Source: Betaproteobacteria bacterium (GTDB lineage: Bacteria > Pseudomonadota > Gammaproteobacteria > Burkholderiales > SG8-39). Taken from it: a DNA stretch of 60,384 bases. A program made the translations under genes and the position numbers. The notes beneath the pieces were generated by a model. The model was given only the letters and a program-made list of their open reading frames with translations. It searched no databases and was not told the origin of the DNA. The stretch covers positions 1 to 60,384 of the forward strand of contig JACRAS010000057.1 in assembly GCA_016234705.1 (NCBI GenBank). Reading direction: 5' to 3'. This document shows positions 50,303 to 57,742 of the stretch, in pieces. Within the stretch, counting starts at the first letter, position 1. Every line of letters begins with the position of its first letter.

Positions 50303-51276
50303 GCTTGGCTCTCCCCGAAACGGCGGCGCAACGCCTCCAGTACGAAATCGGTGACTCCCTTGCGGAACACCAGGGCGAACAGCAGGATCACCACCCCCAG
50401 CGTCAGCCCATAATACTCGGTGAACTTGGTGATGACGTCGTTCAACAGGAGCAGCATCATCGTTCCCACCGTCGGCCCGAGAAACGCGCTCGTGCCCCCG
50501 AGCATGAGCATGAAAATGGCCTCGCCCGATATCGTCCAGTAGGCGAACTCAGGGTAGGCGCCGGAAACGAGCAGGCTCATGATGATGCCGCCGATACTGG
50601 CAAAAGTTCCGGCCAGGATAAACGCGGCGAGCCGCATGCGCCAGACCCGGATGCCGATGAACTGGGCGCGTTCCGCATTGTCCCGGATCATGCGCAGCGT
50701 GTAGCCGAACGGCGACTGCATCAGGTGGCGCATGATGAGTAGTGAGGTGATCAGGGTCGCGCAGGCGAACAGGTACAAGTGCGACTGGTCGGCCAGGTTG
50801 ATGCCAAGGAAGGGCGGGCGCGGAATTCCGCCCATCAGGCCCTGGTCTCCGCCGGTCAGCTGCTGCCAGGAAATGATCAGGCTGTGCAGCAGCATCTGAA
50901 ACGCCAGTGTGAGGAAGGCGAAATAGATCTCCTTCAGGCGAACGCAGATCGCGCCGACCACGGCGGCCAAGGCCGCCGAGAACAGTACCGTGAGCAAAAA
51001 CGCGGTCGGAATCGAGGTTCCGGCTTTTTGCATCAGCAGCCCGAACGCGTAGGCCCCGGACGCGAAGAACATGCCGTGGCCGAAAGACACCAGGCCGGTA
51101 TAACCGACCAGGATGTTCAGCGAACTGGCGAAGATGCCGAACGCCGCGACGCGGATGGCGAAATCGACCAAAGCCTTCGAAGGAAACAGCATCGGCAGGA
51201 CGGCCAGCACGACTAACGCGGCGGCCGCGATCCCCAACTCGAACGCGAAGCCGCGCCGTTTCATCGGTTCATACAT
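50299..51276 (-). CDS. livM: LivM-type ABC transporter permease
   Basis: 325 residues with about ten membrane helices. LivM features: YTGLVSFGHGMFFASGAYAF (about 58-77), CVRLKEIYFAFLTLAFQMLL, RMIRDNAERAQFIGIRVWR (EAA-like loop) and LMLGGTSAFLGPTVG. The start overlaps livH by 8 bases. In contrast to the first Liv system, H and M are separate here. Confidence 0.9.
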   Translation of the reverse strand: MYEPMKRRGFAFELGIAAAALVVLAVLPMLFPSKALVDFAIRVAAFGIFASSLNILVGYTGLVSFGHGMFFASGAYAFGLLMQKAGTSIPTAFLLTVLFSAALAAVVGAICVRLKEIYFAFLTLAFQMLLHSLIISWQQLTGGDQGLMGGIPRPPFLGINLADQSHLYLFACATLITSLLIMRHLMQSPFGYTLRMIRDNAERAQFIGIRVWRMRLAAFILAGTFASIGGIIMSLLVSGAYPEFAYWTISGEAIFMLMLGGTSAFLGPTVGTMMLLLLNDVITKFTEYYGLTLGVVILLFALVFRKGVTDFVLEALRRRFGESQA

Positions 51277-52168
51277 CCTTGCCGAACAGGCCGCTGGGCT
51301 TGATTACCAGGACCATTGCCATGAACAGGAACATGATGCCCTCGGTGAACAGCGGGAAGCCGATCGAACCGAAAGAGCGGATGAGTCCGATCAACAGCGA
51401 CCCGGCCAGTGCGCCGCCGATCGAGCCCATGCCGCCGATCACGGTGACGATGAACGACTCGATCAGGATCGACACCCCCATCCCCGGGGCCATCGAGCGC
51501 ACCGGGGCGGCCAGGGCTCCAGCGAGGCCGGCAAGCAAGCCACCGGCCGCAAACACCGCCGCGTAGATCAGGCCGGTGTTGATTCCGAGCGCGGAAGTCA
51601 TGGTGGGATTGTGCGCGGCCGCGCGCACTATCTTGCCTATGCGCGTGCGGGTAATGACCAACCAAAGGATGGCGCCGATGGCCAAAGCGATCGCGATCAG
51701 AAACAGATAAAACGCAGGCACCACTCCTCCGGCGAGCAGGATTGGAGGCCGCTGAAATGCCGCGGGCATGCCCATGGAGCGGAACTCGGCGCCCCAGATA
51801 AGTTTCACCGCGTCATCGAGGATGAGAATGAACGCGTAGCAGACCAGAAGCTGCATCAGCACGTTCGAGCCATAGACGCGGCTCATGAACAGGCGCTCGA
51901 ACACCAAGCCAAACAAGGCAACGCCGGCGCCGGCGCACACCACCGCCAGGGTGAAGCTGCCGGATATCTTGTACACGCTGAGAGCCAGGTAGGCCCCAAG
52001 CATGTAGAACGAGCCATGCGTGAAATTGACGACCTTGAGTACGCCGAAAATCAGCGTGAGCCCAGCGGCGACCAGGAACAGCAGCATGCCGATGATCAAC
52101 CCGCTGGTGACCTGCGTCACCACGCACGAGGTTGTCTTCAGGCACTCGGCCAGTGCTGCTGGATCCAC
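51269..52168 (-). CDS. livH: LivH-type ABC transporter permease
   Basis: 299 residues, probable GTG start at 52168. LivH features: LLFLVAAGLTLIFGVLKVVN followed by FTHGSFYMLGAY, RAAAHNPTMTSALGIN (EAA-like loop) and VTVIGGMGSIGGALAGSLL. It follows livK by 84 bases, with a terminator-like hairpin in the gap. Confidence 0.9.
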   Translation of the reverse strand: MDPAALAECLKTTSCVVTQVTSGLIIGMLLFLVAAGLTLIFGVLKVVNFTHGSFYMLGAYLALSVYKISGSFTLAVVCAGAGVALFGLVFERLFMSRVYGSNVLMQLLVCYAFILILDDAVKLIWGAEFRSMGMPAAFQRPPILLAGGVVPAFYLFLIAIALAIGAILWLVITRTRIGKIVRAAAHNPTMTSALGINTGLIYAAVFAAGGLLAGLAGALAAPVRSMAPGMGVSILIESFIVTVIGGMGSIGGALAGSLLIGLIRSFGSIGFPLFTEGIMFLFMAMVLVIKPSGLFGKDV

Positions 52169-52190
52169 GGCTGACGCTCGGTTACGTGAG

Positions 52191-52237
52191 AAAAAGAAAA
52201 GCCGCGGCAGCCGGACCCAAGTGGCTTGCGCCCGGCT
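52191..52237 (-). terminator. Partial terminator between livK and livH (second system)
   Basis: On the minus strand AGCCGG and CCGGCT (plus positions 52232-52237 and 52209-52214) can pair, followed by GCCGCGGC and then TTTTCTTTTT. It would stop part of the transcripts after livK, giving excess binding protein, a common design. Confidence 0.55.
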
Positions 52238-52252
52238 TTCGCGCCTGCCGAA

Positions 52253-53524
52253 TCAGAGGTAGTTGTTGCGCTTCTTCCAGTCGAGCTCGAGCTCGAGAAT
52301 CTGCTTCCAGTCGCCTGCCTTGATCTCGGGGATGTAGGGTTCCTTGGAGATGGTGGTGCCCCAGCCGATGGCGTAACCGATGGTGGTCTGGTCCTCTGCG
52401 CGCATGGTGATGGTGCCGTCGGCACCGAACGGCGATTCGATTTTCATGCCGCGCAGCGCTTCCGCGAGCTTCTTGCCGTCGGCGCTGTTTGTCTTCTTCA
52501 TCGCGGCGACGAGGAAGTGCATGCCGGTGGCCGCTTCCCACGACCAGTTGGTCGGGTAGTCCTTGTACTTGGCGCGATAGGCGTCGGCCCAGGCGGCATT
52601 GGCCGGCGTGCGCGGGAAGGTCTTGACGTAGCGGTTGCCGGAGTGGATGCCGGTGGGCAGGTTCTTGACCGCCGTCAGCGTGGTGTAGTCGGCCATGTTG
52701 ACGGCGAAGAACTCGGTCGCTCCGAACAGCGCGTAGATATTACCCTGGTCGATGTAGGAGGTGAGATCCCCGCCCCATAGACAGGAGTACAGAGCCTGCG
52801 GCTTGGCCTGCAGAATCTTGGTGATGACCTCGGTATAGTCCGGTTGGAACAGCTTCGGCCAGGCTTCGCCCACCATTTCCACTTCCGGGTAGAACAGCTT
52901 CAGGTACTCGGCAAACTGCGCCGTCGTATCGCGACCGTAAGCGTAATCCGGCGAGCAGGTCATCCACTTGCGCAGGCCCTTGGCTTTGGCAACCGCCGCG
53001 GCATAGCTGCCGCCGGCGATTGAGTCGTGCACACCCTGGCGGGTTACGCGGAAGGCGTTCGGGATGCGGATTTTCGGATCCGCCGACAACGACGAGGTCT
53101 CGGATATGTTGTGGATGCACAACACTCCGAGGTCGCGCGCGACCTCGTGCACGGCAAACGCGCCGGACGAAGCCTCGCAGTCGAACAAGATCTCGCAGCC
53201 GTCGCTGTTGATCAATTCGCGCGAAACCCGGGCGGCCTCCTGTGGCTGGCCTTTGGAGTCGCGCACCACCATCTCGATCTTACGCCCGCCAAGTCCGCCG
53301 GCGGCATTGAACTTGTCGAGCTCCATCATCATGCCGTTGCGCGAGGAGATGCCGAGCTGGGCGACGCGGCCGGACAGGATGGTAGGCATACCCACTTTGA
53401 TCGTCTTCGCCTGAGCGCGCGAGATCATCGGAAAGCCGAGCGCTGCGGCTCCGCCGAGTGCGGTTGCGCCTTTCAGAAACCGGCGGCGTGCGATGGGGTT
53501 CTGCTGTTTCTCGTTCTTGGACAT
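52253..53524 (-). CDS. Periplasmic substrate-binding protein of the second Liv system
   Basis: 423 residues. The N-terminus RRRFLKGATALGGAAALG is a Tat-type signal (twin Arg followed by FLK), cleaved near SRAQA before KTIKVGMPTILSGRV. Peripla_BP_6 features: MMMELDKFNAAGGLGGRKIE, DCEASSGAF and SPDYAYGRDTTAQFAEYLK. Tat export suggests folding before secretion. It is first in the minus-strand operon and divergent from the B12 mutase gene across 476 bases. Ligand unknown. Confidence 0.9.
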   Translation of the reverse strand: MSKNEKQQNPIARRRFLKGATALGGAAALGFPMISRAQAKTIKVGMPTILSGRVAQLGISSRNGMMMELDKFNAAGGLGGRKIEMVVRDSKGQPQEAARVSRELINSDGCEILFDCEASSGAFAVHEVARDLGVLCIHNISETSSLSADPKIRIPNAFRVTRQGVHDSIAGGSYAAAVAKAKGLRKWMTCSPDYAYGRDTTAQFAEYLKLFYPEVEMVGEAWPKLFQPDYTEVITKILQAKPQALYSCLWGGDLTSYIDQGNIYALFGATEFFAVNMADYTTLTAVKNLPTGIHSGNRYVKTFPRTPANAAWADAYRAKYKDYPTNWSWEAATGMHFLVAAMKKTNSADGKKLAEALRGMKIESPFGADGTITMRAEDQTTIGYAIGWGTTISKEPYIPEIKAGDWKQILELELDWKKRNNYL

Positions 53525-54000
53525 GGTTTTACTCCTTGCTGATGTGGGATGCGGGGGGCGGGTATTCCGTTCGTGGCGTGCACTGCTGCGCCCTCTGGTT
53601 GAACGACGCTGCGGCGTATTTTTTCGCTATTCGCGTTTGATCATATCCCTAGGTCGAACGCACGGTCAATTTTGGGCTCAAGAAGTCGCCAGAATCTCAA
53701 CGACGAGGCGTGAATCACCACTCATCATTGTAATCTAGGCTTCCGCAATGGCCCTGTCAAGCCCTGTGCTTGGACAGCCCTGTGCTTGGACATCTCTGTG
53801 CTTGGACACCGCCAGCAGCAGTGTGGACGGACCGGCGTAGGGGTGATAAGCTCACTCGCGCTGGGTGTGCCTGGTTAGGCGGTGATGGTGAATTCGTGCC
53901 ACACCTTCAACTGGTGAAGGCCAGCTTCCAAGTCGGCGTCGGCGTCTAACATAACGGCAAGAACGCTTCGCTCATCCAATGATGAAGGCGGTCCACTCCA
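53525..54000. other. Divergent intergenic region between livK and the acyl-CoA mutase gene
   Basis: 476 bases without a gene. It holds a three-copy 16-bp-period direct repeat (53764-53808) and a hairpin CCTTCA/TGAAGG (53904-53909, 53915-53920). It must contain the promoters of both divergent units. A cobalamin riboswitch was sought because of the B12 mutase but no B12-box was recognised. Confidence 0.6.
53764..53808. repeat. Three direct repeats, 16-bp period
   Basis: CTGTGCTTGGACA occurs exactly at 53764-53776, 53780-53792 and 53796-53808, separated by 3-base spacers (GCC, TCT). The unit begins TGT and ends ACA. The location midway between divergent genes fits an operator array; chance slippage duplication is the alternative. 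Confidence 0.7.
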
Positions 54001-55737
54001 ATGTTTGATGAGAAAACGCTATCCGCGTCCGAGATAAGCGAACAGGATTGGCAGCAGAGATACCACCAGTTGCTCGGCCGTTTTCGACATCGAGCGCCAG
54101 CAATGGCAACCAGCCCGCGCACAAATTCCGGGTTGCCGTTAAAAAGCGCCTATTTTCCGACCGATATCGAAGGCCTCGACTTCGCTCGGATCGGCGCACC
54201 AGGCGCCTACCCCTACACGCGCGGCAATCTCGCAGCGCAATATCAGTTGATGAACTGGGCCAATCAGCCGGTCATCGGTTACGGCCTTCCCGAGCACACC
54301 AGGGAGCGGATGGCGTCGCTGGCCAACGAGGGAATGGCTGGCTATTTTGGCCATACTTTCTACAACCTGCTGTACGATCTGGTGTCGCATGAAGGCTTGG
54401 ATCCTGATGATCCAGCTGCCCGGGGCCGGGTTGGTCAGTGCGGCATGGCCGTCTATTCCGTCGCCGACATGGCCCGCTTATTCGACGGCATGGATCTCAC
54501 CACAATGAACGTGGTGCATATCACCGATTATCAGGTGGTGCCCGCGCTTGCCCAATACATCGCGTATGCGCAACGACGCGGAGTCAAGGCTGAGGCGCTG
54601 CGCGGCAATACGATGAACTACTATCACCAATCTGCATTTACCGGCATGAGCGCGTTTCCCCCCGAGCAGGGACACAAGCTGGCTGTCGCTTTGATAGCTT
54701 ACTGTTCAAAGTACATGCCGCACTGGAATACCACCAATTTCGTAGGCTACGATCTGGAGGAATCGGGCGGCACTGCCGTTCAGGAAGCGGGCATGATGCT
54801 GGCTTACGGCATCGAATTGGTGCGCTCCTGCGTTGAGGCAGGCGTCAACGCGGAAACCGCTCTGTCACGCTTTGGATTCCAGATCGCTCAAGGCAACGAC
54901 TTCTTTGAGGGGATTGCAAAGATTCGCGCCCTGCGCCAGATTTGGGCGACGACGATGAAGGAACGTTTCGACGTAACCGACCCACGCGCCATGCATGTTC
55001 GAATTCATACTCACACTTCGGGCGCGATGTTGACTGCCGCGCAACCCCTGGTCAATTTGGTGCGTACCACGTTGCACGCTTTCGGCGCGGCGCTCTCGGG
55101 CGTACAGGCCATGGAGGTTGCCGCGTACGACGAGGCTTATGCCATCCCGACGAAGGAGTCGGCGACGCTGACCTTGCGTATCCAGCAAGTGATACAGGAA
55201 GAAACCAACATCACCGCCGTCTGCGATCCGCTGGGCGGCTCTTACTTCTTGGAAAAACTGACCAACCAGATGGCGGAGGCGGCGCTCGCCGTGGCCAAGC
55301 GGATCGAGGAGATGGGAGGCTATATTGCGGCTCAGCGCAAGGGATGGATCAGGTCGCAGGTCGAAGCCTCAGCCGAAGAGTGGCGGGAAGGTGTGGATGA
55401 CGGGCGAATCAGGGTTGTCGGAGTCAATTGTCATGTTGCGGACGAGCGCAAGGAACCTGAGCTCTTCGCGGTCGATCCCGAAGTGGAGCGAGTCGCTATC
55501 GAGCGCATTCAAGAGCATCGCCGCCAGCGCGATGCCGTTCGACACGAAACTGCGATGTCTGCGTTCAAAGCGGCAGTCGAAGATCTTGGCAAAGCGAAGA
55601 TCCGGGATATCGACGGTGTCCGGCTGCTGCAGGCCGCCATTGAGGCGGCCCAGGCCGACGCCACCACCGGCGAGATGATGGCGGTGATGAAAAAGGGGCT
55701 CGGCTGGGACGCGCCTTACAATTATGATGGCACATGA
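54001..55737 (+). CDS. Divergent B12-dependent acyl-CoA mutase, large subunit
   Basis: 578 residues. The C-terminal half of the barrel is clearly methylmalonyl-CoA-mutase-like (RIHTHTSGAMLTAAQPLVNL, ALSGVQAMEVAAYDEAYAIP, QEETNITAVCDPLGGSYFLE). The substrate-binding N-terminal part differs: YPYTRG is kept, but the MCM Tyr89 position is Val by eye alignment, FDLATHRGYDSD reads YDLVSHEGLDPD, and MTMNGAVLP reads ITDYQVVP. It lacks a fused cobalamin domain, like isobutyryl- or 2-hydroxyisobutyryl-CoA mutases; the small subunit is encoded next. Substrate not assignable. No clear ribosome site at ATG 54001. Confidence 0.82.
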   Translation: MFDEKTLSASEISEQDWQQRYHQLLGRFRHRAPAMATSPRTNSGLPLKSAYFPTDIEGLDFARIGAPGAYPYTRGNLAAQYQLMNWANQPVIGYGLPEHTRERMASLANEGMAGYFGHTFYNLLYDLVSHEGLDPDDPAARGRVGQCGMAVYSVADMARLFDGMDLTTMNVVHITDYQVVPALAQYIAYAQRRGVKAEALRGNTMNYYHQSAFTGMSAFPPEQGHKLAVALIAYCSKYMPHWNTTNFVGYDLEESGGTAVQEAGMMLAYGIELVRSCVEAGVNAETALSRFGFQIAQGNDFFEGIAKIRALRQIWATTMKERFDVTDPRAMHVRIHTHTSGAMLTAAQPLVNLVRTTLHAFGAALSGVQAMEVAAYDEAYAIPTKESATLTLRIQQVIQEETNITAVCDPLGGSYFLEKLTNQMAEAALAVAKRIEEMGGYIAAQRKGWIRSQVEASAEEWREGVDDGRIRVVGVNCHVADERKEPELFAVDPEVERVAIERIQEHRRQRDAVRHETAMSAFKAAVEDLGKAKIRDIDGVRLLQAAIEAAQADATTGEMMAVMKKGLGWDAPYNYDGT

Positions 55738-56158
55738 GATGATACATGAGCCAGCACCGGTAATGAACGACAACATTCGCGTTTTGTTGGCTAAGCCCAC
55801 GCATGATGCGCATGACCGAGGGGTCCGCTACATCGCGAAAAAATTTCGCGATGACGGTTTAGAAGTCATTTTTACGACGTTCCTGTTGCCGCAGGAGGTG
55901 ATCCGTATCGCCATCGATGAGGACGTCGATGTCATCGGGATATCCTGTTCATCGCATGGCCACATGCCGATCTTCGAGGAGTTATTCACCAACCTGCGGG
56001 AACACGGCGTTGATGACGTACTAGTGATCGGTGGTGGCGTTATTAGCGGACAAGACCAACAGGTTCTCAAGGCATGGGGTGTGTCCGCCGTTTTTGGCCC
56101 CGGGACCTCGGCTGGGGATGCGATTTCTCATATTCGTGCTAACGTTCTCCGTCGATGA
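55724..56158 (+). CDS. Cobalamin-binding small subunit of the acyl-CoA mutase
   Basis: 144 residues from 55724, or 131 from ATG 55763 (MNDNIRVLLAKP), the more family-like start. The base-off/His-on motif is present as D-A-H-D-R-G in KPTHDAHDRGVRYIAKKF, with GISCSSHGH and VIGGGVISGQD completing the B12 Rossmann domain. It overlaps the large-subunit gene by 14 bases if the first start is used. Together they form an IcmA/IcmB-like heteromeric mutase. Confidence 0.9.
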   Translation: MMAHEMIHEPAPVMNDNIRVLLAKPTHDAHDRGVRYIAKKFRDDGLEVIFTTFLLPQEVIRIAIDEDVDVIGISCSSHGHMPIFEELFTNLREHGVDDVLVIGGGVISGQDQQVLKAWGVSAVFGPGTSAGDAISHIRANVLRR

Positions 56159-56175
56159 ACCGTTCGTCTACAAAG

Positions 56176-56251
56176 CTTTCAGGGAACATGAGTTACGACG
56201 CCGATTTGCATGGATAAATTGTGCGGCTAACGCTGGGCATGTTCCTGAAAG
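56176..56251. repeat. Long inverted repeat downstream of the mutase genes
   Basis: CTTTCAGGGAACATG (56176-56190) and CATGTTCCTGAAAG (56238-56251) pair with a single extra G, around a 47-base loop that contains GCGGCTAACG; CGGTTAGC follows at 56273-56280. No T-run. The 209-base gap (56159-56367) has no gene. It may mark the border between the mutase pair and the next genes. Confidence 0.55.
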
Positions 56252-56367
56252 TGGCGTCCATCATGCTGCGGGCGGTTAGCTGCGTGCCGGCCCTTTCCCC
56301 GTGGTTGCACGATCCGGTCTACGGCTAATCGCCGCCGCATTCACAATCTTTTATCGAGGAGCGTTTC

Positions 56368-56874
56368 ATGGCCTTCAGCGAAGTGCATCACGTCGCCCTG
56401 ACGGTGAGCGACATGGATCAGTCGCTGGCTTTTTTCTGCGAACTGCTGGGGTTCCGGAAAACCCTGGACATGCAGTTGTCCGGCGCGTCTTTCGAAAAAC
56501 TGTTCCGGCTGCAACCGGGCGCCTCCGCCCGTTCGGTGATCTTGCAGCAAGGCAAGAGCCAGGTCGGGGAACTGGAACTGCTGATCTTCCAAGGCCCAGG
56601 GATGGAAAAACCCTCCGGTCCCAAGCGGCCCGGCGATCCGGGACTGCTCATGCTGTCTTTCGAGGTGCAGCAGGAGTCGCTGCAAACCGTGGCGCAACGC
56701 CTCAAGGCGCGCAACGTGCCGTTTTTCTGCGACCCCGTGGATTTGGATCTGCCCGGCTACGGCCCGATCAAGAGCCTGATGGTGGAAGACCCGGACGGAG
56801 CCCTGGTGGAATTGGTGGAATTACCTCCGCGGGAAGGTGTCCACAAGGTCCGGGCGGAGAAAAGCGGCAGCTAG
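56368..56874 (+). CDS. VOC-superfamily protein (glyoxalase / methylmalonyl-CoA epimerase-like)
   Basis: 168 residues with two beta-alpha-beta-beta-beta modules: EVHHVALTVSDMDQSLAFFC with the first metal His, ELELLIF with the first Glu, and PDGALVELVEL with the second Glu. At the second His position it reads LSFEVQ. GAGGAG lies 7 bases before ATG. The neighbouring B12 mutase makes an epimerase role attractive, but dioxygenase or lyase activity is equally possible. Confidence 0.78.
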   Translation: MAFSEVHHVALTVSDMDQSLAFFCELLGFRKTLDMQLSGASFEKLFRLQPGASARSVILQQGKSQVGELELLIFQGPGMEKPSGPKRPGDPGLLMLSFEVQQESLQTVAQRLKARNVPFFCDPVDLDLPGYGPIKSLMVEDPDGALVELVELPPREGVHKVRAEKSGS

Positions 56875-56949
56875 TCCCGTTCCGGCTGACGGTCGGCAGC
56901 CAACTGAAGACCTGCAACCCCTGAATCATCAGAGAAAGGAATTAAGAGT

Positions 56950-57717
56950 ATGAGCGGTGCAACGAACCTTTCGGGCAAGATTGCCTTGGTGACCGGGGCT
57001 TCCAGCGGTCTGGGCCGTCATTTCGTCAAAGTATTGGCCCGAGCCGGGGCCACCGTAGCGGCGACCGCCCGGCGCCTGGACCGGCTGGAAACCTTGGCTG
57101 AAGAGTGCCGCTCCGAAGGTCTGCAGGTGTTGGCGGCGCAAGCCGACGTCGCCGACCGGGCCTCGATATTCGCGGCGGTGCAGCGCATCGAAGCCGCAGC
57201 GGGGCCGGTAACCGTACTGGTCAATGCCGCCGGGACTTCCATCAACAAAAGCTTCCTGGACCACGAAGAGCAAGACTACGATCGGGTGGTGGACACCAAT
57301 CTGAAAGGAACGTGGAACGCTACCCAGGCCGTGGCCCGCCGTCTGGTGGCTGCCAAACAACCGGGGGTGATCGTGAACATAGGCTCCATTTTTGGCCACC
57401 GGGTGGCGGGGAATGCCTCCGGCTATTGCGCCTCCAAGGCGGCGGTGCTGCACCTGACACGGGCCTTGTCCTTGGAACTGACCCGCTACGGCATCCGGGT
57501 CAACACCCTGTCGCCGGGCCTATTCCACACCGAGATGACCGAGCAGATGTTCCAAAGCGGCTTCGCCGAAAGCCTGATCAAACACACCCCCGCCCGCAGG
57601 GCCGGGAACCCCGCCGACCTGGACGGCGCCCTGCTGCTGCTGGCCAGCGACGCTTCTCGTTACATGAGCGGCAGCGTGGTGGTGGTGGATGGCGGAATTC
57701 TGAACAGCAGCCTATGA
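56950..57717 (+). CDS. SDR-family oxidoreductase
   Basis: 255 residues. TGASSGLG (about 15-22), NAAGTSINKS, and catalytic Ser and Tyr-x3-Lys in IGSIFGHRVAGNASGYCASK; C-terminal VVVVDGGIL. Intact classical SDR of the FabG/3-hydroxyacyl type. AAAGGA lies 9 bases before ATG. It ends 25 bases from the stop of the converging ligase gene. Confidence 0.87.
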   Translation: MSGATNLSGKIALVTGASSGLGRHFVKVLARAGATVAATARRLDRLETLAEECRSEGLQVLAAQADVADRASIFAAVQRIEAAAGPVTVLVNAAGTSINKSFLDHEEQDYDRVVDTNLKGTWNATQAVARRLVAAKQPGVIVNIGSIFGHRVAGNASGYCASKAAVLHLTRALSLELTRYGIRVNTLSPGLFHTEMTEQMFQSGFAESLIKHTPARRAGNPADLDGALLLLASDASRYMSGSVVVVDGGILNSSL

Positions 57718-57742
57718 GCCGCCAGCCGCTCAACAGAGCCGG

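Noticed and set aside
53871-53960. Integron attC-like site (GTTAGGC ... GTCTAAC)
   Set aside because: The half-sites are in the wrong relative order for one attC on either strand, and no integrase or cassette is present.
53525-54000. Cobalamin riboswitch upstream of the B12 mutase
   Set aside because: No B12-box or expected conserved stems could be recognised.
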